A stretch of DNA of 64,000 bases, taken from the NCBI RefSeq assembly GCF_019603315.1, contig NZ_CP080649.1, forward strand, positions 387,501 to 451,500, in the 5' to 3' direction. A program made the position numbers and the translations under genes. Positions 34,271-42,296 of the stretch are shown one piece after another. The stretch comes from Ruficoccus sp. ZRK36. GTDB taxonomy: Bacteria; Verrucomicrobiota; Verrucomicrobiia; Opitutales; Cerasicoccaceae. The notes beneath the pieces were generated by a model that was given only the letters and a program-made list of their open reading frames with translations, had not been told where the DNA came from and made no database searches. Within the stretch, counting starts at the first letter, position 1, and every line of letters begins with the position of its first letter.

Positions 34271-35815
34271 TTACGGGCCAGCGCGGCGCCATTCGTGATT
34301 ACTGTCCCACAGCAGGCGGTCAGCCGAGAGCGGGCCCCAGGAGCCACAGGCGTAGGTATCCAGGCCCTTGCGGCCACACTTTTCCCAGTACTCCAGCAGC
34401 GGCGTGTAGAGCTTCCACGAGGTCTCCGTCTCATCCCCGCGGATGAACAGCGTGGAGTCGCCCACCATCGCATCGAGGATGAGTCGCTCGTAGGCCTCAG
34501 GCGTATTCGAGCCAAAGGTCGTGGCGTAGCGGAAGTGCATCTTCACCGGCTGGGTACGCGTCTCCAGACCGGGGATCTTCGAGTTCATGAGCAGCGTCGT
34601 GCCCTCGTCCGGCTGGATCTGGATGACCAGGGTGTTCGAGGCCATGTCGAAGCGCGAGGGGTCCGTAAAGAGCCCACCCGGGGGCTGCTTGAACTGGATG
34701 GCGATCTCGGAAACCCGGCGGGCAAGGCGCTTACCCGAGCGCAGGTAGAACGGTACCCCCTGCCAGCGCCAGTTGTTAATCGAGAACCGGATCGCGGCAA
34801 AGGTCTCAGTGGAGGACGTCGCAGGGATGTCCTTTTCGTCCATGTAAGCGGGAACCTTCTCGCCCCCGATCAGACCCTCGGAGTACTGCGCACGCACGGC
34901 GTCGCCTTCCTTGGGGTCGAGCTTGAGCGGGAGGATGGATTTGAGGAGCTTAACCTTCTCGTCGCGGATATCCTCGGCCCCGAGCGAAACCGGAGCCTCC
35001 ATCGCGGTGAGAGCGAGCAACTGCATGGTGTGGTTTTGCAGCATATCGCGGGTCGCGCCGCTGGTGTCGTAGTAGCCGCCGCGCGTGCCCACGCCGAGGT
35101 CTTCCGCCACGGTGATCTGGACACAGTCCACGTAGCGGCGGTTCCAGATCGGCTCAAAAATCGTATTGGCGAAGCGCAGCACCATGAGGTCCTGCACGGT
35201 CTCCTTACCGAGGTAGTGGTCGATACGGTAGACCTGCTGCTCGTCAAATTGGTTGGCGATGATGCGGTTGAGCTCCTGAGCCGTGGCCAGGTCGCGCCCG
35301 AAGGGCTTCTCGATAATCATCTTCGAGGCCAGTGCGGTGCCCTTGCCATGAGCGGCCAGGCCGCTTGAGCCGAGGTTCTCCAGGATCGGCTTAAAGACGG
35401 TCGGAGGAGTGGAGATGTAGAACACGAACTGTAAGTCGCGGCCGGACTTATTTTCGATGTCGAGGCACTTTTCACGCAGTTCCTCGAAGGCTTTCGGGTC
35501 ATCGTAACCGCCTGCGTGGTAGTGGATGTTACCCTTAATCTGGGGCCAGATATCGGTGTTGAGCGGACGGCGTGAGAACTTCTCGATGTCCTTCTCGGCA
35601 TCGGCCTGAAACTCCTCGTCGGGGATCGGCTTGCGGCCGTAGCCGATGAGGTGGAAATCGCCCGGCAGCAGGTTGTCGAGGCCAAGGTTGTAGAGGGCGG
35701 GGATGAGCTTACGGGCGGTCAGGTCGCCGGATGCCCCGAAGATCACGATGATCGTGGGCGGCGCGCCGCGGTGCTTGCTCAGTCCCTGCAGGAACGGGTG
35801 ACGGTCTTCGCTCAT
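34271..35815 (-). CDS. zwf: Glucose-6-phosphate 1-dehydrogenase
   Basis: A 514-residue NADP-type enzyme oxidising glucose 6-phosphate to 6-phosphogluconolactone. IIVIFGASGDLTARKLIPAL is the Rossmann loop (GASGDLxxRK), IDHYLGKETVQDLM the catalytic signature, and FYLRSGKRLARR and IQIQPDEG later family motifs. First gene of zwf-opcA-pgl; its end and the opcA start are 22 bp apart. Length is normal. Confidence 0.96.
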   Translation of the reverse strand: MSEDRHPFLQGLSKHRGAPPTIIVIFGASGDLTARKLIPALYNLGLDNLLPGDFHLIGYGRKPIPDEEFQADAEKDIEKFSRRPLNTDIWPQIKGNIHYHAGGYDDPKAFEELREKCLDIENKSGRDLQFVFYISTPPTVFKPILENLGSSGLAAHGKGTALASKMIIEKPFGRDLATAQELNRIIANQFDEQQVYRIDHYLGKETVQDLMVLRFANTIFEPIWNRRYVDCVQITVAEDLGVGTRGGYYDTSGATRDMLQNHTMQLLALTAMEAPVSLGAEDIRDEKVKLLKSILPLKLDPKEGDAVRAQYSEGLIGGEKVPAYMDEKDIPATSSTETFAAIRFSINNWRWQGVPFYLRSGKRLARRVSEIAIQFKQPPGGLFTDPSRFDMASNTLVIQIQPDEGTTLLMNSKIPGLETRTQPVKMHFRYATTFGSNTPEAYERLILDAMVGDSTLFIRGDETETSWKLYTPLLEYWEKCGRKGLDTYACGSWGPLSADRLLWDSNHEWRRAGP

Positions 35816-35936
35816 AAAAGGATGATTAGTCTGAAGTTACGGCCTCGTATGCACGCAGCAGCACAGCCAGCCCACAGACGCGACGCATCCGGGAGAACGG
35901 TTGAAGCAACCTTGCGAACATGAGAGAGAGTTGGGC

Positions 35937-36362
35937 CTAGTTAAACAGAGAAACGTTCGGGTGATGATATAGTGCGAAATCCCCGTCATGGCCAAGCCTA
36001 AGTTCGACAATATCAAAACGCGTGTGCACAGGCAAGCGCCCGAGGCTTTTTAAATACGCTTTGCAGACACGGCGCAGGCGGGTCTTTTTCTCCTCCGTCA
36101 CCGAGTGAAAGCCGCCCACCAGCGCGGATTCGTCCCGCGAGCGTACCTCGACAAACACCAGGACCTGCCCGTCCTGGCAGACCAGGTCGATCTCGTCGTT
36201 ACCGGCGCGCCAGTTACGCGCCAAGATGCGATAGCCCTGCTTGCGCAGATAGGACGCCGCCCGACGCTCGCCAAAACGCCCCCGCCCCGCACGGTCCGCT
36301 GGAGCCCGCAGGCCGAGTTTTTCCAGAATCAGTCGACGCCAGTCCATGAGAGGATGAGGCAT
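35937..36362 (-). CDS. yraN: YraN family protein (UPF0102)
   Basis: A 141-residue predicted nuclease-fold protein. GRFGERRAASYLRKQGYRILARNWR opens the domain and the restriction-endonuclease-like core is NDEIDLVCQDGQVLVFVEVRSR (E-x-D ... ExK-like, here E-V-R). The YraN family is widespread; activity is not established. It follows rsfS by 17 bp, so it may be the last gene of the sigma-nadD-rsfS-yraN transcript. Confidence 0.88.
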   Translation of the reverse strand: MPHPLMDWRRLILEKLGLRAPADRAGRGRFGERRAASYLRKQGYRILARNWRAGNDEIDLVCQDGQVLVFVEVRSRDESALVGGFHSVTEEKKTRLRRVCKAYLKSLGRLPVHTRFDIVELRLGHDGDFALYHHPNVSLFN

Positions 36363-36379
36363 CGCGCCCCACAGGCGGT

Positions 36380-36754
36380 TTATAGATCCACCGGGAGGGC
36401 GTCCTTCCAGAGGACTTCGAGCCGGTAGTTGTCGCGCACATCTGTCGTAAAGACATGCACCATAATGTCATAGGCATCGACGACGACCCAGCCACTTTCG
36501 GGATGGTTGTCCGTGCCGAGCACTTCGGACCCTTTGTCGGCGAAGGCTCTCTCGGCGGCCACACGCAGGGCCCGCAGGTGGGGCTGGGAGTTACCGGTGG
36601 CCAGGATCAGGAAGTCCGTGACCGATGACTGGCCGCGCACGTCCAGCACCTTGAGGTTTTCGGCCTTGCGGTCTTCCAGCGCGTCCAGGCAGTGCCGGAT
36701 GCGCTCTTTATCCTGAGGGGAAATGGGCTGGGTGTCGGTGGTGGATTCAGTCAC
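36380..36754 (-). CDS. rsfS: Ribosomal silencing factor RsfS
   Basis: A 124-residue RsfS/DUF143 protein that binds ribosomal protein uL14 and blocks joining of the subunits when nutrients are short. ENLKVLDVRGQSSVTDFLILATGNSQPHLRA and GWVVVDAYDIMVHVF are the family core. The start was set at GTG 36754, giving an 8-base overlap with nadD; the longer frame from 36793 would overlap it by 47. The nadD-rsfS pairing is widely conserved. Confidence 0.92.
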   Translation of the reverse strand: MTESTTDTQPISPQDKERIRHCLDALEDRKAENLKVLDVRGQSSVTDFLILATGNSQPHLRALRVAAERAFADKGSEVLGTDNHPESGWVVVDAYDIMVHVFTTDVRDNYRLEVLWKDALPVDL

Positions 36755-37358
36755 AATAAAGTCTGTGAGTTTCGATATAGGCCTCAACCGCACGCGGCAA
36801 GAAAAACCGCGCCCCCATTCCCTGGGAGATGCGCTTACGCAGTTCGCTGGAACTCACCTCAAAGGGGTGGCCGTGGACCAGATGAAAGCGCTCCGGGGGG
36901 AATCCCGCAGGCACGGTCAGGGCCTTTCCGGGGCGTCCCACCACGATCAACTCCGCCAGCTCAAGCAGCCGGTGGGGTTGGCGCCAACGGGCAAATTTTG
37001 TCACATGGTCGGCCCCGACGATCCAGAACAGCCGCGCATCACGGTACTTCACCCGCAGGCGCTCCAGCGTATCCACGGTATACGAGGGTGCAGGCAGGCG
37101 GATTTCACAGTCCTCCACGCGCATCTGCTTATCGCCCCGCAGCGCCAGATCCAGCATGGCTACCCGGTGGACGGCCTCGACGGCCGGGGCAGTCTCACGC
37201 AAGGGCGTATGCGGAGAGGGGACAAAGTAGACCTTGTCCAGTTCCAGCTGCTCAATCGCATCCTGTGCCACGAGCAGGTGGCCATTGTGAACCGGATCAA
37301 AACTACCGCCGAGAAAACCGATTCGAGAAGGAGATGGGGGGGCTTTCGCCTCAATCAT
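36747..37358 (-). CDS. nadD: Nicotinate-nucleotide adenylyltransferase
   Basis: A 203-residue enzyme joining nicotinate mononucleotide to AMP in NAD synthesis. GFLGGSFDPVHNGHLLVA has the GxFDPxHxGH nucleotidyltransferase motif, LFWIVGADHVTKFARWRQ the central motif and FEVSSSELRKRISQG the ISSTxIR-type motif. It overlaps the sigma factor gene by 8 bases upstream and rsfS by 8 downstream, so all three are coupled. Confidence 0.94.
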   Translation of the reverse strand: MIEAKAPPSPSRIGFLGGSFDPVHNGHLLVAQDAIEQLELDKVYFVPSPHTPLRETAPAVEAVHRVAMLDLALRGDKQMRVEDCEIRLPAPSYTVDTLERLRVKYRDARLFWIVGADHVTKFARWRQPHRLLELAELIVVGRPGKALTVPAGFPPERFHLVHGHPFEVSSSELRKRISQGMGARFFLPRAVEAYIETHRLYCD

Positions 37359-38472
37359 AGATCTCCTGATAGACCGGCTTTAGCGCTGATTCAAGCTTCT
37401 GTAGGGCACGTTTTTCACGCATGCTCACCTGCTGGTGGGAAATACCAACCTCCGAGGCAATGCTGGCCAGGGTTCGCGGGTCGGTCCCCGGCTCCAGGCC
37501 GAAGCGCAGGGCGAGCACCTCACGCTGCTTGTCCGTCAGGCCGTTCAACACCTCCAGCAGGGTCCGGTAGAGATCCTTTTCACTCAGCGAGTCAGAGGGT
37601 GCAACCGCTTCTTCATCACTCAAATGGCGGGGTGCATTACCGTCCGAATCGTCCGCCATATCGTCCAGCGACAGGCGGGGCTTGAGCAGCCCCTCATACG
37701 GAGAAGGTTCTTTGTCCTTTTTATCTTCGGGCGGAGTGGGCTCGCCCTTACTGGACTCAGTCAGGATGCGAGAGGCCAGATTGATCGGGACATGCACCGG
37801 AAAGTGTTCCTCCATCAGGTAGTTACGGATATGCCGGGTGATCCAGGTACGGGCATAACTACCGAAGGATGCCTTGTTGTCCTCGACCTTGTCGATGGCA
37901 TGGAGCAGGCCAAGGCTGGCCTCCTGAAACGCGTCGGGGCGCAGGTTGGGATCGAAAACCTGACGGTTGACCAGCTTGTGAGTCAGCGACTGGTAGCGGC
38001 GGAAGAGCACCGTCTGCGCCCGCTTGTAGCGGCGATGGCGCGTGCCGATGGAAAAAATCGCCTGATGCTGAAACTCGGCCCACTGCGTAGTGGTCAGGGA
38101 TACGTCCAGCTCGTGACTGGTCCACAGATCCAGCCCGAAACGATCACTGAATGACAAGGCGATCTTGGCGGGAAAACGTTGGTCGTAGTGCTCCAGCAGC
38201 CATACGATGAGCCGCTGCTTGTTTTCGAGCAGGAGCGAGTCTACAACTGAGCGGAGGTTAATCCCGCGTCGCGGCTGAGGGAGACCCAGCTCTTTCAGTC
38301 CCTCTGCATCCAGCTTTTCCCACAGGGGCAATTGCAATACCCAGTCCAGTCTGCGACGGTACGCAGCAATGACTCCCCGACAGCCTCTTTCGCTCAAGGC
38401 ACGGTCTTTACCGGTCATCCGGGGTAAGACCGAATCGCTATCAAATGGGGTAACTGGAGTGGCCTCAGCCAT
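37351..38472 (-). CDS. Sigma-70 family RNA polymerase sigma factor (atypical)
   Basis: A 373-residue protein. The first 150 residues are not typical of RpoD. Region 2 is at about 160-225 (RPDAFQEASLGLLHAIDKVEDN and ASFGSYARTWITRHIRNYL, the -10-reading helix). Region 3 is short and followed by an acidic, charged insert (EPTPPEDKKDKEPSPYE). Region 4 is at about 305-365 (LTDKQREVLALRFGLEPG ... GISHQQVSMREKRALQKL, the -35 HTH). It is probably an alternative or accessory sigma; the regulon is unknown. It overlaps nadD by 8 bases. It starts 8 bases after an extended -10 box. Confidence 0.85.
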   Translation of the reverse strand: MAEATPVTPFDSDSVLPRMTGKDRALSERGCRGVIAAYRRRLDWVLQLPLWEKLDAEGLKELGLPQPRRGINLRSVVDSLLLENKQRLIVWLLEHYDQRFPAKIALSFSDRFGLDLWTSHELDVSLTTTQWAEFQHQAIFSIGTRHRRYKRAQTVLFRRYQSLTHKLVNRQVFDPNLRPDAFQEASLGLLHAIDKVEDNKASFGSYARTWITRHIRNYLMEEHFPVHVPINLASRILTESSKGEPTPPEDKKDKEPSPYEGLLKPRLSLDDMADDSDGNAPRHLSDEEAVAPSDSLSEKDLYRTLLEVLNGLTDKQREVLALRFGLEPGTDPRTLASIASEVGISHQQVSMREKRALQKLESALKPVYQEIYD

Positions 38473-38480
38473 AAGTCAGG

Positions 38481-38489
38481 ATTATATCA
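38481..38489 (-). promoter_or_regulatory. Extended -10 promoter of the sigma gene, probably leaderless
   Basis: On the minus strand TGATATAAT, a full extended -10, ends 8 bases before the ATG. The -35 is weak. Transcription would start about at the ATG. Confidence 0.5.
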
Positions 38490-38556
38490 TTCCGGTGCTT
38501 GGGCTAAAACTGTTAAACGTTTTTTTGCGAACGCGCAAAGGATTTTTTTGCAGAAC

Positions 38557-38574
38557 ATATGCAATATCGCATAT
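38557..38574. promoter_or_regulatory. Palindrome between the sigma and exoD genes
   Basis: ATATGC (38557-38562), AATATC, GCATAT (38569-38574): perfect 6-6-6. Lies between divergent genes; a candidate operator with no known binder. Confidence 0.35.
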
Positions 38575-38688
38575 TACAGCCCCTCAACCCTAACTGAGGA
38601 TGAACTTTAGCGCGTTTTTTACGGGGGTAATACGCCACTGTCTTGTAAAATATCCCTTTTTTCACCAATTTTCAACGCCACCACCACT

Positions 38689-39351
38689 ATGAGCCAACAC
38701 AGCGCCGCGCATCACAGCCTTTCCGAAAGCCTTCGGTCCATCGTATCGGGCCAGAGCGAAAAAGTCAGCCTCGGGGAAATCGTCGATGCGATCGAGGACA
38801 AGCAGTTCGGCATGCTCCTGATCCTGCTGTCCATCCCCAGCGCGCTGCCAGTCCCCGCCGCCGGCTACAGCACCCCATTCGGGATAGCTATCCTCATCCT
38901 GGGGCTGCAGATGCTGGCCGGACGCCGTATCCCCTGGCTGCCGCAGAAGATGCGGGAGAAGAGCTTTAGCCGACAGAAGCTCTCAGGCATGATCGGCAAG
39001 GCCAGCGGTTTCTTTCGCTGGGTGGAGAAGCTCGTCCGCCCTCGGCTCAGCTGGCTCAGCGGGCGTGCAGGCTACCGCCTGATTGCCCTGCTGGTTATCT
39101 TCATGAGCCTCCTCATGTGCCTGCCCATCCCCAGCACCAACACCGCTCCCGCCATGGTCATCTTTCTGATCGGGATCGGTCTGTGCGAGGACGACGGGCT
39201 TTTCGCCCTGGGCGCCTGTGCACTGGGGATCGTAGCTGCCCTGCTCTATGTGGTCGTGATTTACTTTGCCATCGTTCTGATCCGTGAACACGGCTGGGAC
39301 GGCATCAACCAGCTCAAGGAATTCATCAAGCAGAAGCTCGGGCTCGGTTAA
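38689..39351 (+). CDS. Exopolysaccharide synthesis protein ExoD family
   Basis: A 220-residue inner-membrane protein with four or five hydrophobic segments. KVSLGEIVDAIEDKQFGMLLILLSIPSALPVPAAGYSTPFG and the second hydrophobic pair LLMCLPIPSTNTAPAMVIFL are the ExoD repeat pattern. ExoD affects exopolysaccharide production in rhizobia; its biochemical role is unknown. It is monocistronic and divergent from the sigma gene. Confidence 0.87.
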   Translation: MSQHSAAHHSLSESLRSIVSGQSEKVSLGEIVDAIEDKQFGMLLILLSIPSALPVPAAGYSTPFGIAILILGLQMLAGRRIPWLPQKMREKSFSRQKLSGMIGKASGFFRWVEKLVRPRLSWLSGRAGYRLIALLVIFMSLLMCLPIPSTNTAPAMVIFLIGIGLCEDDGLFALGACALGIVAALLYVVVIYFAIVLIREHGWDGINQLKEFIKQKLGLG

Positions 39352-39427
39352 GCCACGCTCCGCCAAGTCTATCGGACCACAGCCGTAGCGCACCGGAACC
39401 CCCTCTGGCCACCGACAGGCACCCTAT

Positions 39428-39442
39428 TGCAACTTAATTGCA
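39428..39442. promoter_or_regulatory. Candidate Zur box before the CobW-type GTPase gene
   Basis: TGCAA-CTTAA-TTGCA, a perfect 5-5-5 palindrome 70 bp before the ATG. It matches the site before znuA (TGCAA-N5-TTGCG). Confidence 0.55.
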
Positions 39443-39512
39443 CTTGACTCGCAGCCCCGTGCGGGCAACGTTTGCAAAACGCCCAAGCGTCCCACGTAGC
39501 CTAAATTGAAGC

Positions 39513-40820
39513 ATGAGCTTTCTCCTCTGGAATCCTGACGAAGTCCCCTCTCTGAGACAGCGTACGCCCGTCACGGTCGTAAGCGGTTTCCTCGGGGCCG
39601 GTAAGACGACCCTTCTCAACCACATCCTCAAGCATTCCGCCACTGAGCAGCTTGCTGTCCTCGTCAACGACCTGGGCGAGGTAAACATCGACGCTTCGCT
39701 GATCCGCTCTCAAGTCGAAACGCTGCCCGGTGCGATCGGGGGCGTCGTCGAGCTGACCAGTGGCTGCATCTGCTGCTCGATCCAGACCGAGCTGATGGAT
39801 GCCCTACTCTCGATCTACGAGCGCTACCGCCCTGCCCATATCATCATCGAGGCAACTGGCGTAGCCGAGCCCAAGTCGATCCTGGAAACTCTTTACGCCG
39901 GTAACTACCACGGGCGGCACGGCACGGACTTTCTGCGCGTGGCCAATATGGTAACGCTCGTCGACGCCTCCAATCTGGAGCAGTATTTAGCGCCCCCCGC
40001 AGAGGCAGACTCCGGCAAACGGACTCACCTGCTCTCCGCAGATCCCCGCAAGCCCCTGCAGGAGCTCCTGATGGAGCAGATCGAGTGCGCAGACGTACTG
40101 GTGATGAACAAGGCCGAGTGTTTGAACGAGTACGACCGCGACCGGCTCAGCGTCTATTTGAAAAAGCTGAATGCCCAGGCTGAGGTCTGGGAAGCCAGCT
40201 TCGGGGCTATCGACGTCGACGCACTCATGCTCGAATCGCGTTTCTCCGAGGAGCGCACCCTGACCGGCGCACTCTGGCGGCAGGAGCTTTTATCCAATAC
40301 CCATGGCCGGCGGATGCATGAGCATGACCACGCCCATGATCACGATGAAAAGCACACGTGCTCATGCGGGGGTGACGGTCACTCCCATTCCAAGCATGAG
40401 CATGATTGCGGGCATACCCACGAAGACTTCCATCAGGACTACGGCCTTGAAACATTCGTCTTTAACGCGCGCCGCCCCTTCGACGAAGCACGCCTCTACA
40501 AGACCCTCCGCAACGGCCTGCCCGGTGTAATCCGCGCCAAGGGGTTCTACTGGGTCGAGCGCTGCTCTGATCGTGTGGGACTACTCTCCATCTGCGGAAA
40601 AATCCTGCGCACGGAGTTTCTCGGCGAGTGGTGGCATACCATGGTCGAGCAGGGGCGAGCCCCTGAGGACACGCTCCCCGTGGAAGTCCGGGAGGCCTGG
40701 CTGCCAGGTGTCGGAGACCGCAGACAGGAGATCGTCTTCATCGGCATCGACATGGACCGCTCCGCCATCACCAAGGCCCTCGCCAGCTGCTTTATTGATG
40801 AGCCCAAGGCATCCGCCTGA
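39513..40820 (+). CDS. CobW/COG0523 family GTPase, probable zinc metallochaperone
   Basis: A 435-residue G3E GTPase. VVSGFLGAGKTTLLNHIL is the P-loop, NDLGEVNID switch I, ELTSGCICCSIQ the metal-binding GCICC motif and MNKAE the N-K-x-E base motif. At about 265-310 lies a long His/Cys/Asp-rich loop (HEHDHAHDHDEKHTCSC). The CobW_C domain ends the protein. Members such as ZigA and ZNG1 hand zinc to client enzymes under zinc shortage. The Zur-like palindrome upstream supports zinc rather than cobalt or nickel. No cobalamin gene is nearby. Confidence 0.85.
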   Translation: MSFLLWNPDEVPSLRQRTPVTVVSGFLGAGKTTLLNHILKHSATEQLAVLVNDLGEVNIDASLIRSQVETLPGAIGGVVELTSGCICCSIQTELMDALLSIYERYRPAHIIIEATGVAEPKSILETLYAGNYHGRHGTDFLRVANMVTLVDASNLEQYLAPPAEADSGKRTHLLSADPRKPLQELLMEQIECADVLVMNKAECLNEYDRDRLSVYLKKLNAQAEVWEASFGAIDVDALMLESRFSEERTLTGALWRQELLSNTHGRRMHEHDHAHDHDEKHTCSCGGDGHSHSKHEHDCGHTHEDFHQDYGLETFVFNARRPFDEARLYKTLRNGLPGVIRAKGFYWVERCSDRVGLLSICGKILRTEFLGEWWHTMVEQGRAPEDTLPVEVREAWLPGVGDRRQEIVFIGIDMDRSAITKALASCFIDEPKASA

Positions 40821-40999
40821 GCACAGCTTTTTGCTACCTGCAGGAGCCCTATACCTTAACAGGCTATGAAGCGCTGCTTCTGTATGACAATCTCGGACAA
40901 CCTCCAGATTGACAGGTCTGCGGCAGCGTTGATACTCTCAGGAAAAGGAGCTTACCCGTCATCAAACACCCCGACTTAAACCACTCCGGCCACCCCTAC

Positions 41000-41230
41000 T
41001 TGGCAACCCCCTCCCACCCCTCCGTGGTTAAGCGATGCCCTCGCTGCGGCCACGTCTTTGAATGTCGCTCCAACGACATCGCCCACTGTCAGTGCACACG
41101 CGTGCTGATGCCTCATGGGCTGCCCTCCTGGGTCAAGGAGCTCTACAACGAGTGTCTCTGTGAGGACTGCCTGCGGGCTCTGGCCAAGGAAGCCAGCGAC
41201 GAAGCCGAGAGCTCGTCCAAGTCTTCCTGA
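41000..41230 (+). CDS. Cysteine-rich CWC family small protein
   Basis: A 76-residue protein of the CWC (PF14375-like) type. KRCPRCGHVFECRSNDIAHCQC and ELYNECLCEDCLRAL contain paired Cys that should bind a metal such as zinc. The function of the family is unknown. The start is uncertain: the TTG at 41000 was used, but AAAGGAG at 40944-40950 is followed 7 bases later by no ATG, GTG or TTG, so a non-standard start (ATC 40961, in frame) is possible. It lies between two metal-related genes. Confidence 0.72.
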   Translation: MATPSHPSVVKRCPRCGHVFECRSNDIAHCQCTRVLMPHGLPSWVKELYNECLCEDCLRALAKEASDEAESSSKSS

Positions 41231-41288
41231 CCTGCAATATCCTCACCGCGCTCTTGACTTTGAGTGAGAGGGAGTGAATGATACTCGC

Positions 41289-41308
41289 AATGTAACCTAG
41301 GCTACATT
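41289..41308. promoter_or_regulatory. 20-bp palindrome, candidate DtxR-type operator
   Basis: AATGTAACCT-AGGCTACATT: perfect twofold symmetry except one base pair. It lies 22 bp before the ATG of the DtxR-FeoA fusion, where a repressor of its own operon would bind. Resembles DtxR/MntR boxes in length and symmetry. Confidence 0.6.
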
Positions 41309-41330
41309 GGTATTTTTTCCTCCACAACTG

Positions 41331-42296
41331 ATGGCAGAACCTTCTCCACTCTCACAGTACCGATCCACTGACTCCCTCGACCGCGTCTGCACCGAGGACA
41401 CCCTGAAGTATCTGCACGAGTGCGAATACGAGGGGGAGCAAAAGCTTGCCTCGATTGAAGGCGTCGCCGGGGTGCTCAACCGCTCGCTCAATGAGACCGT
41501 GGACCTGCTCAAGCGCATGCGACAGGCCGGGCTTGTCACGCTGCAGGGCTCCGGAGTCGCTATGACCGACGAGGGCCGCAACTACGCCCGTCAGGTCATC
41601 CGCGCCCACCGCTTGTTCGAGACCTACCTGGCCCGCATGACCCAGGAGCGCCCGACGCACTGGCACCGCAAGGCAGACGAGGCCGAGCACAAGATTTCTC
41701 CCGAAGATGTGGACGCGCTCTCCCAGCAGTTGGGACATCCGCGCTATGACCCGCATGGCGACCCGATCCCGACCCGCGCGGGTGAACTGCCGGAGCTGAC
41801 CGGGGTCGCCCTCGACAGGGTGCCCGACGGCACCATCGTGCAGGTTGTCCACGTCGGCGATGAGCCGGAAGCATTGGGCCACCTTTTGGTCGAGCTGGGT
41901 CTCGCGCCCGGCATGCTGCTCAAGGTCATGGCCCACGAGGCCGATATGCTGAGCGTCTGGGTCGAGGGTCGCGAGTGCTTGCTCGACCGTGCGGCAGCCG
42001 CCTTGGTCCGCGTCGTAGAAACCGACAGCAAGGAGCTTCCCCGCGTCACCCGTCTGTCCAGCCTGGCCGAGGGTGAGTCCGCCACCGTTTCCCGGCTCCT
42101 GGCATCCTGCACCGGGTCCGAGCGCACACGCATGCTCGACCTGGGCTTCGTCCCCCCGAGCCGCGTCAGCGTGGAGCTGAAAAGCCCGATGGGCAGCCCC
42201 ATCGCCTACCGCATCCGAAACACCCTCGTGGCGCTACGCCCCGAGCAGGCCGATCAGGTCGTCATCGATATACCAGAAGAGGAGGCCCGCTCATGA
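41331..42296 (+). CDS. DtxR-type regulator fused to two FeoA domains
   Basis: A 321-residue protein. Residues 25-85 are a winged helix (EDTLKYLHECEYEGEQKLASIEGVAGVLN, LLKRMRQAGLVTLQ). Residues 86-150 are the DtxR metal-binding/dimer region (RAHRLFETYLAR ... HRKADEAEHKISPEDVDALSQQLGHPRYDPHGDPIP). Two FeoA-like SH3 domains follow at about 155-230 and 240-315 (DRVPDGTIVQVVHV; GESATVSRLLAS). Its ATG start is at 41331, and its stop overlaps the start of feoB 2 (ATGA). It probably senses Fe2+ and represses this operon; the FeoA parts may also serve FeoB. Known fusions usually have one FeoA domain. Confidence 0.87.
   Translation: MAEPSPLSQYRSTDSLDRVCTEDTLKYLHECEYEGEQKLASIEGVAGVLNRSLNETVDLLKRMRQAGLVTLQGSGVAMTDEGRNYARQVIRAHRLFETYLARMTQERPTHWHRKADEAEHKISPEDVDALSQQLGHPRYDPHGDPIPTRAGELPELTGVALDRVPDGTIVQVVHVGDEPEALGHLLVELGLAPGMLLKVMAHEADMLSVWVEGRECLLDRAAAALVRVVETDSKELPRVTRLSSLAEGESATVSRLLASCTGSERTRMLDLGFVPPSRVSVELKSPMGSPIAYRIRNTLVALRPEQADQVVIDIPEEEARS

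Noticed and set aside
34172-35368. 398-codon plus-strand frame opposite zwf and opcA
   Set aside because: zwf motifs are unmistakable on the minus strand; the plus frame has no domain.
40310-40430. His/Asp-rich stretch in the CobW gene, possible tandem repeat
   Set aside because: In-frame protein loop with irregular spacing, as in other COG0523 proteins.
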